A DNA stretch of 64,000 nt from Dulcicalothrix desertica PCC 7102. GTDB lineage: Bacteria; Cyanobacteriota; Cyanobacteriia; Cyanobacteriales; Nostocaceae. The DNA is taken from contig NZ_RSCL01000003.1 in assembly GCF_003991905.1 (NCBI RefSeq), positions 277,092-341,091 of the forward strand. The letters are read 5' to 3'. Within the stretch, counting starts at the first letter, position 1. Each line of letters starts with the position of its first letter. Both the position numbers and the translations under genes were made by a program. The notes beneath the pieces are model-generated. The model was not told the DNA's origin and ran no database searches. It saw only the letters and a program-made list of their open reading frames with translations. Positions 44,998 to 54,100 of the stretch are shown in pieces.

Positions 44998-45462
44998 CTA
45001 CGTACTTGAAATATCTTTAAGATTGAAGTACAAAAAATTAGCTGAAGGGTGCCGAACTACTCGACCATTAATCACAGAAGTAATATCGATTGTGTAAACA
45101 AAAGACAACTTAGGATTTTTCAGCAAATCAAAAGGAACGTTAAAACGGCAAAGCAATGTTTTCTCAACATTAGAACAACTTAGTTTACGAACACCTTTAA
45201 TACTCGAAGAATTCTTAGTAATCTCAACCAAGCTCAAACTAGTTTCTGTATACTGCGGCAGTTCCACAGATTTAGATATAATTCTCACCTCAAAGGCAAC
45301 CTAGTTGGGATTCTTGTTCTGAAGGCACCTTGCCTCAAACTGTAATCCTTTCTGAATACTTGTATTAACTTGCACTTTATTAATAACACTGGCTGCATTT
45401 ACTGTTAAACAACAAGTAAATGTCAAAACGCTTATAATTACACTTAAACAATATTTATTCAT
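44998..45462 (-). pseudogene. Secreted protein gene interrupted by an in-frame TAG
   Basis: Reading from ATG 45462 on the minus strand gives a signal peptide (MNKYCLSVIISVLTFTCCLT then VNAA) and 53 codons, then TAG at 45303-45301, and the same frame continues as VAFEVRIISKSVELPQYTET to a stop at 44998. The downstream part could initiate at GTG 45288 to give a 96-aa protein. The whole would be about 154 aa. The two halves fit together as one small secreted protein, so a recent nonsense mutation, or a suppressed amber, is the simplest reading. I do not recognise the family. Confidence 0.6.
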
Positions 45463-45718
45463 AACATTCAACGCAACTCAAAAGGCGCCAGCCATTACAA
45501 AGACAGTTGTAACATAGACCAAGGCGCCTGTGCAGTCTACGAGTGTGCCCATGTATCTTTAAAATATAGAGTCAGAGTATACATCTTGCATACGAGCCTT
45601 TTTTAAAGCCGTCGATAATTGACGCAAACGCTCGCTCACCTCTAAGTTTGACTCTTGCGACCTTAAAGAGGGGCCAACTTACAGTTACTTCAGGCGCCCT
45701 GTTGCGTTCAAACTAGTT

Positions 45719-45829
45719 TTAACCCACCGCATATTCTGTAAACTGACGTTTAAATGGAGAATGAAAACCAATTACAATATCTTGCTTGGGAACACCCATA
45801 TTTACCAGGTCTTCTGTCACTATATTATT
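45719..45829 (-). pseudogene. C-terminal fragment of a XisI-like protein
   Basis: The minus strand encodes IVTEDLVNMGVPKQDIVIGF then HSPFKRQFTEYAVG and a stop. This matches the C-terminus of XisI, the fdxN-element excision controlling factor (pattern EDLV..GVPK.DIVLGF...TE.AV). A stop codon (TAA at 45832-45830) lies directly upstream, so only about 36 codons remain. No XisH-like gene was recognised nearby. The remnant lies beside the interrupted gene and a dispersed pyrimidine-rich repeat (45836-45878), which suggests local decay. Confidence 0.65.
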
Positions 45830-46012
45830 TTAAATGTTGTTTTTTCCTCTGTGTCCTCTGTGTCTCTGTGGTAAAAATGAAACAACGGCACATCTGAGGA
45901 CAGATGTTCCACAAGATGCTACATCTTTGAGAAACGAAAAAACCGTCCCAATTACTTAATTGGAACGGAAATATTCTGTGCAGAACGTTTAAAACTTGTA
46001 GTATTAGGCGCC

Positions 46013-47230
46013 TCAATGCTTCATTTTCTTCAATCCAAAGACCATACCGCTAACTACCAAACCCACTGCAACTCCTTTTGCCAAATCATGAGTCCAGAGG
46101 GCAAATACCATAGTTATGGGCATAATCACAGCTTGCGAAGGCGCCAATTCACGGAATAACTTCAAAGATTTCCAGTCAAAAGTCTCAAAAGCCACCATAA
46201 TCATTACACCAACCAAAGCAGCCATTGGTATTTTGACGACAATATCTTTGAGTACAAATATCAAAACTAGTAAAAATGCTCCAGATACGAAGGTAGACAA
46301 CCTACTGCGTCCACCACAGCGATTATTGATAATCGACTGTCCCACCATACCACAGCCAGCCATACCACCAAAAAACCCAGTAATAATATTAGCTATACCT
46401 TGTCCAGATGCTTCATGGTTTTTAGAACTCTTAGTTTGAGTCGTCTCATCCAGCAAGTCAGCTGTTAATAAAGACTCTAAAAGCCCAACCATTGCTAAAG
46501 GTATTGAATAAGGCAGTATAATTGACAGCGTTTGTAGTGATAAATCAACATGTGGCAAATGCAGCGATGGTAATTGGTTTGTAATAGTACCAATATCACC
46601 AACACGACGAACATCGGCGCCTGTTGATATTGCAATAACTGTCATTACCACAATAGCGACCAAAGGTGATGGTATAGCTTTAGTAAAGCGCGGAAGTAAA
46701 TATACAATTGCTAATGTACCTGCAACCATAAAGTACATAGGTAAAGCTTCACCAGCAAAAAGTTTAATTTGGGCAATAAAAATTAGAATACCAAGCGCAT
46801 TAACAAATCCCGCTACAACCGTTTTGGGAATGAAGCGAAAAAATCTACCTAATTTGAATAAACCAATAAAAAACTGAATGATACCTGTTAATATAGTAGC
46901 CGCAAATAAATATTCAATACCATATTTTTCTACCAGCGTTGTCATTAACAACGACATAGAACCCGTTGCCGCTGATATCATCGCAGGGCGTCCACCAAAT
47001 ATAGATATACTGATTGCAATGCAAAATGAAGTGTATAAAGCAACCATTGGCGGAACTTTTGCTATTGCAGCAAAAGCCAATGACTCAGGTATTAGCGCTA
47101 ATGCAACGGTTATCCCCGCTAACACCTCTGTTTTTATATTCGCACTTTCTAAATTTTGATACTCTCCTAATTTAAATTTGTGAGCTAACTTAATATTGAT
47201 TTTTTTTGCTTGGTCTTTGAATGATATCAC
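46013..47230 (-). CDS. SulP-family anion transporter without STAS domain
   Basis: A 405-aa membrane protein of the SulP/SLC26 family (sulfate, bicarbonate or molybdate transport). The N-terminal transporter signature is TEVLAGITVALALIPESLAF at about residues 33-52, followed by about ten further spans; the SulP motif GGMAGCGMVGQSIINN is near residue 290. The usual C-terminal STAS domain (about 150 residues) is absent, since the protein stops soon after the last helix at GLKKMKH. BicA-type bicarbonate transporters normally keep STAS, so bicarbonate is not inferred. The ATG at 47230 has no strong Shine-Dalgarno sequence. Confidence 0.88.
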   Translation of the reverse strand: MISFKDQAKKINIKLAHKFKLGEYQNLESANIKTEVLAGITVALALIPESLAFAAIAKVPPMVALYTSFCIAISISIFGGRPAMISAATGSMSLLMTTLVEKYGIEYLFAATILTGIIQFFIGLFKLGRFFRFIPKTVVAGFVNALGILIFIAQIKLFAGEALPMYFMVAGTLAIVYLLPRFTKAIPSPLVAIVVMTVIAISTGADVRRVGDIGTITNQLPSLHLPHVDLSLQTLSIILPYSIPLAMVGLLESLLTADLLDETTQTKSSKNHEASGQGIANIITGFFGGMAGCGMVGQSIINNRCGGRSRLSTFVSGAFLLVLIFVLKDIVVKIPMAALVGVMIMVAFETFDWKSLKLFRELAPSQAVIMPITMVFALWTHDLAKGVAVGLVVSGMVFGLKKMKH

Positions 47231-47400
47231 TAATTAGTCCCCACATAACTCACATTCAGCCAAAATCATTGCTTCTTCAGCTTTTTAATTAAGTAATGCT
47301 ATCACTACTCGTGTACTTCCAAAGATTTAACTATATGAAAACTATAAATTTCATCAATAATTTATTGTTCGCAAGTGAAATATAAATTTTTGATAAATTT

Positions 47401-47466
47401 AGAAACCGGGTTTCCTTATCAATATCTTCTAAAAAAAGAAAAATTTTGCTTAGAAACCCGGTTTCT
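47401..47466. repeat. Perfect 14-bp inverted repeat AGAAACCGGGTTTC...GAAACCCGGTTTCT
   Basis: The two arms (47401-47414 and 47453-47466) flank a 38-nt AT-rich spacer just downstream of the stop of the secreted protein gene, whose stop codon overlaps the right arm. It probably forms the 3' end of that transcript. Confidence 0.85.
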
Positions 47467-48160
47467 AGGGTTGTGAGACAAATGCTACAGGTAAAGTGTT
47501 TTGATACCAGTTAGGGGGCAAGTTTGCGTCGGCACCAGCTTTTTTAATTATTGCCATAAATCTTTGCATATCTTCAACACGATGACGATAGCAACCATTA
47601 GACCCACCTCCTGCCATTAAGTTACCTGCACGTCCGTGAAACCCAATATTTACCGGATTTCCATTTTTATCTTTTTTGCCTTTCGGAGAATAAAAGTTTG
47701 CATATGCGGGTTTGAAGCTAGGACTATTATCTGATTTAATATAATCTAGGGTATACATTCCCGCTTCTGGATACCACTGTTGATAACGGGCGCCGACTGC
47801 TTGGAATTTTTCTTGGATAATTTTATTTTTGATTTTGTAAATAATAGTAGTTGTAATGGTTTGTGATGGTTTGCCCACCTCAAAAACTATCATCACAGGA
47901 GATTTTATATTTGTATCGGGGTTATAGCCAAATGTATTGAGACAAGCTTCGGTAGTTTGTCTATCTCCGTTTTGAGGTAGTCGCTTTAATAGTCCGTCTA
48001 AGCATTTATTATTTTCTGAAGTTATACTAGGGTCATGATAAGCATTGTCTGTAAGGCTCAAGTTATCGGTATTATAAGTATATATTTGTGCTGAATTAGC
48101 TTTTGAAATAGTCGCAGTGAAAATCAATGCGGCTATGAATAGTTTATTGAATTTTAACAT
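47465..48160 (-). CDS. Secreted L,D-transpeptidase-like (YkuD-type) protein
   Basis: A 231-aa protein if started at ATG 48160 (MLKFNKLFIAALIFTATISK, signal peptide), which leaves five nt after the upstream gene's stop; a longer start at 48190 would overlap it. The C-terminal block IGFHGRAGNLMAGGGSNGCY then RHRVEDMQRFM resembles the YkuD catalytic motif HG...S.GC.R, with histidine and cysteine in the expected order. L,D-transpeptidases cross-link peptidoglycan or attach proteins to it. The remainder is not conserved enough by eye to exclude another hydrolase. It is the last gene of a two-gene unit. Confidence 0.6.
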   Translation of the reverse strand: MLKFNKLFIAALIFTATISKANSAQIYTYNTDNLSLTDNAYHDPSITSENNKCLDGLLKRLPQNGDRQTTEACLNTFGYNPDTNIKSPVMIVFEVGKPSQTITTTIIYKIKNKIIQEKFQAVGARYQQWYPEAGMYTLDYIKSDNSPSFKPAYANFYSPKGKKDKNGNPVNIGFHGRAGNLMAGGGSNGCYRHRVEDMQRFMAIIKKAGADANLPPNWYQNTLPVAFVSQP

Positions 48161-48165
48161 GAGTA

Positions 48166-48723
48166 TTAATATGTAAAATTTATTTCCCAACCTTGGTTAT
48201 ATGGTAAATTTAAATTTAAGTGCTGTTGAGGCAAGGGTCTGATTAATTTGAGATTTCTTCCGAATATACGATAGGCGCCAACCGCACATTTAGTTTGTGC
48301 ATCTAATAATAATGTATTACTTTGTTCAACTTGAATTGGAATTGAAGGATGGCGCCCAAGTTGTAAAAGCATGACTTTAGTTTCTCCTCCTAGGTAGTCT
48401 GTTAGCTGAGATTTCCAAGGTTGCTTATATTCAGTTCGCCATGCAGGTAGTGTTTGACCAGAACCTGCAAAATAGTAAGGAGTGGAAAGAATTGTGCCGT
48501 CATTTAAATAGTTAGTGTAAAAAGCTGTTTTGAGGAAACAACTATTTTGACGAGTAAATGTAACAGTTCCAGGAAGGATTTCACGTTTTATTATAGTTGC
48601 TTGTGGAGCTTGGATTAGTAGCGCTTGGGCATTTGAAGCTTGAACTTGTGCTGTTGCTATTGTATAAGGTGTAAATCCAAGAATTGTAGAGATTATGGCT
48701 ATATAAATATTTTTAATTTTCAT
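48166..48723 (-). CDS. Hypothetical secreted protein, 185 aa
   Basis: The N-terminus MKIKNIYIAIISTILGFTPY and a cut near TAQVQA give a signal peptide. The mature part (about 160 aa) contains LPGTVTFTRQNSCFLKTAFY, three cysteines and LPAWRTEYKQPWKSQLTDYLGG split into short conserved-looking strands. I do not recognise it. It sits five nt upstream of the YkuD-like gene, so the two are probably coexpressed and may act together in the periplasm. Confidence 0.65.
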   Translation of the reverse strand: MKIKNIYIAIISTILGFTPYTIATAQVQASNAQALLIQAPQATIIKREILPGTVTFTRQNSCFLKTAFYTNYLNDGTILSTPYYFAGSGQTLPAWRTEYKQPWKSQLTDYLGGETKVMLLQLGRHPSIPIQVEQSNTLLLDAQTKCAVGAYRIFGRNLKLIRPLPQQHLNLNLPYNQGWEINFTY

Positions 48724-48756
48724 TTTAATGTACCCTTTTTATTTAAATTTGATTTT

Positions 48757-48806
48757 GTAGGGTGGGCAGTGCCCACCCTACAGACGTTACATGTAACGTC
48801 TCTACA
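48757..48806. repeat. Two adjacent palindromes (GTAGGG... and AGACGTTACATGTAACGTCT)
   Basis: GTAGGGTGGGCAGTGCCCAC with its complement (48757-48781) is followed at once by the 20-bp palindrome seen at 32163 (48782-48801) and CTACA. They lie between two secreted protein genes, on the 5' side of one and the 3' side of the other. Confidence 0.85.
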
Positions 48807-48812
48807 ACTGTA

Positions 48813-49850
48813 TTAATTACAACCGCGCGCTGTGCATGTACGTGGTTTTTCAGTAACTTCGCGTCGAATAATTACTGTTCCGTCGCTTGAAACATTGCGA
48901 ACAACAGGAGTAGTAGGAGCGCAATTTGCTATTGCACGAGTTTGCGCTTCAGCTAAGGTTACAGTGCCTAAGTTTAAACGTCTTTCAAATGCTTGTTGAG
49001 TATCAACTACATTTAACGCTGTTTCAAAAGCGCTGTCCATTTTTCTTTGAACACCCGAACGATTATCGAGTGTATCTATATCTGTACTTGAAATATCGAG
49101 TGCAAAACCTAAACCACCACCACCAAAACGCTTGGGTTTGAGTGCAAAACCTTGACGATAACCAACTGATGCTCCACAAGCTGAACGATATTGGAAAGAA
49201 AATGCTTCTCCACCTGTTCCAGGCGCCTGATTACCAAATTGGATATTATTATATTGGTCGCCGTCAACTTTAACTCGTGTAGATGGCGAAACTGATGTTC
49301 CACCAGTACTGATGTTTCCAACGCTGGCGCCGCTACTTGCATTACCACCAGCACTGTTTGAGTTGTTTGTATTTTTGCTGTTAACGCTGTTATTAATATC
49401 TACATTAGAGGTTGCATTGCTATTTGAATTACTTGAAGAGTTAGAATTAGCTGTGTTAGGAGTAATAACAGTTGTATTGCTTCCACCATTGGAGACGTTT
49501 TGATTCAAGGTTGGAGGAATATTGTTGTTATTGTTATTGTTATTGTTGTTATTATTGTTGTTATTATTGTTATGACCACCTGTGCCATGCTGACCATAAA
49601 TTGCAATATTACGTCCATCGCAGCGTGGGTCAATAGGTACAGTGTTTCTAGCTTCGCAATCAATCTTCTGATTTAAAGTACCTGTGGGATTAACTGTAAA
49701 GTTAGTGATATCAACAAATGTGTCAGGTCCAATAGCGCGACCATTAAGTTCTTGGTTTACGGTTTGAGCAATAGCTGCGTTCCCGAATAAAATAGAAGTC
49801 GCAGAAAAACCAGCTAAACTAATCAAAGCAAATTTCTTAGATAAAAACAT
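48813..49850 (-). CDS. Secreted low-complexity protein with poly-asparagine tract
   Basis: A 345-aa protein. The signal peptide is KFALISLAGFSATSILFGNA, cut near AIAQ. Residues about 95-112 are an uninterrupted run of asparagines encoded mainly by AAT/AAC, followed by an Asn/Ser-rich region with NSNSNSNATSN-type blocks to about 165. The C-terminal half is globular (VKVDGDQYNNIQFGNQAPGT, ACGASVGYRQGFALKPKRF and cysteines in the last 40 residues). I cannot name it; a cell-surface or periplasmic role is plausible. The triplet tract is a candidate for length variation. Confidence 0.7.
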   Translation of the reverse strand: MFLSKKFALISLAGFSATSILFGNAAIAQTVNQELNGRAIGPDTFVDITNFTVNPTGTLNQKIDCEARNTVPIDPRCDGRNIAIYGQHGTGGHNNNNNNNNNNNNNNNNNIPPTLNQNVSNGGSNTTVITPNTANSNSSSNSNSNATSNVDINNSVNSKNTNNSNSAGGNASSGASVGNISTGGTSVSPSTRVKVDGDQYNNIQFGNQAPGTGGEAFSFQYRSACGASVGYRQGFALKPKRFGGGGLGFALDISSTDIDTLDNRSGVQRKMDSAFETALNVVDTQQAFERRLNLGTVTLAEAQTRAIANCAPTTPVVRNVSSDGTVIIRREVTEKPRTCTARGCN

Positions 49851-50168
49851 AATAAAACCCTGTTTTATTTAAATAGGTAAAAGTTTGGTAAATGAACAGT
49901 AGGTATACACTTATTTATTTAAATGTAGTGAACTTTATATATATGTGTGGCTCACTGTATTTATTTATTCAGTGTTTTCACTGTGATGGAATAGACTTCA
50001 GCTACATTTGAAGATATTTCGGAAAACATATCTATAAAACTTTTAAGTAATATTTCGCCATGAGAAATGTCCCCTAGAGGGTAGGCGTCCCACCTAGTCC
50101 TGAATATTGGTAGCGAAAATTGAGCTTGGCATCAATTAGAATAACTTGATTATTAAAGATGAAAGAAG
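49851..50168. promoter_or_regulatory. Intergenic region with CACTG...CAGTG inverted repeat
   Basis: Between divergent genes. CACTG (49953-49957) and CAGTG (49970-49974) flank an AT loop and are followed by TTTTCACTGTG, so the right half is repeated as well. ATG 50169 has GAAAGAAG directly upstream. No other gene is seen. Confidence 0.45.
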
Positions 50169-51023
50169 ATGTCTAGTCAAACATTACGCCAGTTACTCGC
50201 ACGTCCTTCTATTCTTGTTATTCCAGGTATTTACGACTGTATAAGTGCTAAACTTGCCGAGCAGTCAGGGTTTGAGGTTGTGGCAACTAGTGGTTTTGGT
50301 ATTGCTGCATCAACGCTTGGTTTACCTGACTATGGGTTTATGACTGCTACTGAAGTACTTGATAGTGTTGGTAAAATTGCTCAGTCGGTAAATATTCCCG
50401 TCATCGCTGATATGGATACTGGTTACGGGAATGCTTTAAACGTGATGCGGACTGTAAAAGATGCTGTTAAGGCAGGTTTAGCTGGTGTAATTTTAGAAGA
50501 CCAAGAGTTTCCGAAAAAATGCGGACACTTTGAAGGTAAGCGTGTTATTCCAACAATTGAACATGTTAATAAAATTAAAGCAGCAGTTCAAGCGCGTGGT
50601 GATAGCGGTTTGGTAATTATTGCCCGTACTGACGCACGCGCTGTGTTGGGTTTGGATGAAGCTATACAACGTGGACGTGCGTATATTGATGCAGGTGCTG
50701 ATGTACTGTTTGTTGAGGCGCCGCAGTCTGTGGAAGAATTACAAGTAATTGCAGCAGCGTTTCCAAATGTACCCTTGGTTGCAAATATCATAGAAGGAGG
50801 CAAAACACCCCAACTTTCTGCCGCAGAGTTGGAAAAGATGGGTTTTAAAATCGTATTCTTTGCACTTTCAACATTGCTAGCTGTGACTAAAGTGATGAAA
50901 GCTTGTTTGCAAGAATTGAAGGAGAAGGGGACAACAAAAGATTTTACAGAAATGATGACCTTTGACGAGTTTAAAGAACTGATAGAAGTTTCTAAATATC
51001 TAGATTTAGAAAAGCAGTTTTAA
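50169..51023 (+). CDS. PEP mutase/isocitrate lyase superfamily enzyme
   Basis: A 284-aa TIM-barrel enzyme of the isocitrate lyase/PEP mutase family. Diagnostic motifs are VIADMDTGYGNALNV (metal and phosphonate-binding aspartates, about residues 80-94) and ILEDQEFPKKCGHFEGKRVI (about 112-131), where the lyase-type catalytic cysteine sits in KKCGH. ARTDARAVLGLDEAIQRGRA follows. This pattern is shared by methylisocitrate lyases, oxaloacetate decarboxylases and dimethylmalate lyases; the exact substrate cannot be fixed. It is convergent with the CHAT-STAND gene, and a half copy of the dispersed repeat lies between. Confidence 0.9.
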   Translation: MSSQTLRQLLARPSILVIPGIYDCISAKLAEQSGFEVVATSGFGIAASTLGLPDYGFMTATEVLDSVGKIAQSVNIPVIADMDTGYGNALNVMRTVKDAVKAGLAGVILEDQEFPKKCGHFEGKRVIPTIEHVNKIKAAVQARGDSGLVIIARTDARAVLGLDEAIQRGRAYIDAGADVLFVEAPQSVEELQVIAAAFPNVPLVANIIEGGKTPQLSAAELEKMGFKIVFFALSTLLAVTKVMKACLQELKEKGTTKDFTEMMTFDEFKELIEVSKYLDLEKQF

Positions 51024-51079
51024 ATTAACATGGCCAGCAGTATCCTGTTGGATATATGTGGGATAGTTAAATTTTTTTA

Positions 51080-51108
51080 GAGGCGGGCAGGGATGCCCGC
51101 TCCACAAG
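51080..51108. repeat. Half copy of the dispersed inverted repeat
   Basis: GGCGGGCAGGGATGCCCGCT followed by CCACAAG, the right arm only of the element at 586-658, in the gap between convergent genes. GGGC..GCCC still forms a small hairpin. Confidence 0.75.
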
Positions 51109-51132
51109 ATGTTATTAATTTAACATTTGCTC

Positions 51133-54100
51133 CTAGTTCCCCTTCTCCTTTACTAGGCAAGTATTGAATTGTGTTTTTTGTTGAGGATTACTTTTAAAAT
51201 AGTCTTGGAGCCAGGTACAGCCTTCTGAAAGTAGTTGATTTAAATCTTTAATTTGCCAAATTATAGCGGCGCCATCTTCGCTTGCTGTACCTAAAAGCTT
51301 ACTATCAGGGCTAAAGTTTACACTTCTAATAATGCCTTGGTGTCCTCTTAATTCCGCTAATTGTTTTCCTGAAGATGTCCATAATCTCACAGTTCGATTA
51401 GTTGAACCTGTAGCAATTAGCTTACCATCTTCGCTAAAAGTCATATTTTCGACCTTGCCCTGATACGTTTTAAATCTTACTAATTGCTTTCCAGAATCAG
51501 TATCCCAAATTCTAACTGTGCCATCATCTCCAGAGGTGGCTAGTTGTTTATTTTTATAACCAAAATTAAGCGTATTGACCCTGCCTTTATGCCCTTCAAG
51601 TATTTGTAAAATTTCACCTTTGTTGCTCCATAGCTTGACAAGACCATTATTATCACCTGTCGCAATAATTTTATCATCTGAGCTAAATCGGAAGTTTTTG
51701 ATGTTTTCATCAGGTAGCAGCAATGGATGGAGAGATTCACTATTAATATTCCATAGCTTTAGTGTGCCATCTTTTCCAAGTGTACCGATTACTTTTGCGT
51801 TGTCATACTCTCCAAAATTAATACTCGTGATTCCATCTTGTTCGGTATGAATTGGTTTTTTAAATAATTTAACTTCAAGTTTGCTATCAATTTTCCAAAT
51901 TTTTAGCCAGTCGTCTTTTCCACCCGTGGCAATCAATTTTCCATCTGGACTAAAACGGACGCTCTGAACTATACTATCAGCATCAAATTCTTTTAGTTTT
52001 GTTCCATCGCGGTTCCACAAAATTACTTTACCATCCTCAAAAGAAGTGGCAATTATTTTACCATTTTTGGTAAAGCGTATACTAGAAACAGCACTACTTT
52101 GGCGCCGTGTTAGTTTAGTTAATGGCTTCTCTTGAAGATTCCACAACCTGATGGTACTATCCTCTTTTCCAACTGTAGCAAGTATTCTTTCATCAGTTGG
52201 GTTAAAACGAATACTTTCAATACTGCCCTGATGCGCTCTAAATTCTTTCAAAAGCTCACCATTTAAGTTCCAGATTTTAAGTGTTCCGTCTTTACCAGAT
52301 GTAACTAATTTTTTATCACCTTTGCTAAAACGAACGGTTTCAGTACTACCTTGATTAGCTCTAAAGTTTAATATCTCTTTTCCTGATAAATCCCAATGTC
52401 TAACTGTACCATCTTCGCCTGCTGTTGCAATTGAGGCGCCACTACTACTAAATTGCACACTGTTTACAGAACCTTGATGACCTTTAAATTCTGCCAGTAA
52501 CACTCCATTCAAATCCCATAGTTTTGCTGTACCATCTTCACTTGATGATACAATTTGCTTTCCATCCTGACTCAAAATAAGGCTTTTAATACTTTTTGTA
52601 TGAGCTTGAAATTCTTTTTCCTGGCGCCCTGATAAATTCCATAGTCTAACTGTACCATCATCTCCAGATGTTACAACCCGTTTGCTATCAGGAGTAAAAC
52701 GAACATGGTTAACACTACCATCATGACCATTAAATATTGCTATTAACCTTCTTTCTCCTGCCGACGACTTCTCAGCATCCCACAATTTTGCCGTACCATC
52801 ACTTCCTGCTGTAGCTATATATCTCTCATCTGAACTCAAACGAACACTTTTGACAGCATTGTTTCCATGAGCCTTAAATTCTTCGGGTGGATTTTTTCCA
52901 GATAAATCCCATAATTTTACAGTACCATCCTTTCCACCTGTGGCAAGTGTTTTACCATTTTTGTCAAAGCTGACGCTGTTAATACCATCTTGGTAAGTTT
53001 CGATTTGGTTTGTTTGGCTAATACTGTCTAAAATTGTTTGCAATACTAGTAGTGGACTGACTGCTGGATATTTTTCTGTCGAGCGAGTGTTTTTAATAAA
53101 GCTTAATGGCTCTTTAATTAAGTCTTGTAGTTGTTGCCCTGTTTGCATCGCTGCTAATAAAGCTTCTATTTGTACAAACTCAAACTGTTGTAAAGCTGTA
53201 TAACCTGCGCGCTCAAGTTGTGTCGCTTTAGCTTCTTGTTGTTGCCAAACTGTCCCCCACGCCAAGCTTAATGCTAAAAACACTCCAAAAACTAATCCAG
53301 CAATAATACTTCTTCTTTGATATTTCTCTTTTTGTCGTAGTCTTATACTTTTTTGAATGAATATCTGCTGTGGTTTACTAATTTCTGCACTGCGTTTTTG
53401 CAAATAGTCTTCTGCTGCTGCTAAAGGCGCCCCCCTCAACAAAGCTCCATTATCCTGTTTACTATCTATCCATTGCTGCAACGCTATTTTCAACCCTTCT
53501 TGCCAAGTGCGAAATTTACGGTTTTCTTGCATCCAACCACTTAGGCGCCCCCAATGTTGAATTAAGGCTTCATGCACAAGTTCGACTGTTTCCTCAAAAG
53601 TTGATTCATTTCTATTTGTAACAACCAAACGTTCGGATGCTAAGTATATAACTAAATCCCAATTTTCGTCTAATATATCCTCGCGCGTTGCTAACTTGCG
53701 GGTATCTTGTGTACCTTCACCAGGTTGTACTAACTGAATAAAAATTTGTTGGGCTGCTTTTTGTTGTTCCTCGCTTAAAGAAGTGTAAACAGCTTCAGCA
53801 TAATTAGCCAGCGCTTGCTCAACTCTTCCTATTTTTTGATATGCTTGATACGTCAAACGTCCTGATTGTTGCTGTTTCCATAGTTGAGTCAGTGTAAACT
53901 CTAATAATGGTAGGCGCCCTTCTCCATCTTGAATATGATTAATTATTGTTTGGCATAAACCTGGCTCGAACTCAAAGCCTAATTTAGTTGCAGGTAGTGT
54001 AATAGCACGTTTTAATTCTTCTTTGTTCATCCGTACAAGTAGTTCTTGCTGATACTCTTTAAGTGCTTTGCCAAATGGTTCATAATCAAGTAATTTGCTC

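Noticed and set aside
45590-45700. Short minus-strand frame ending LRQLSTALKKARMQDVYSDSIF-type sequence
   Set aside because: Only about 38 codons between stops, downstream of the XisI fragment; coherent-looking but too short to assign, possibly a second gene remnant.
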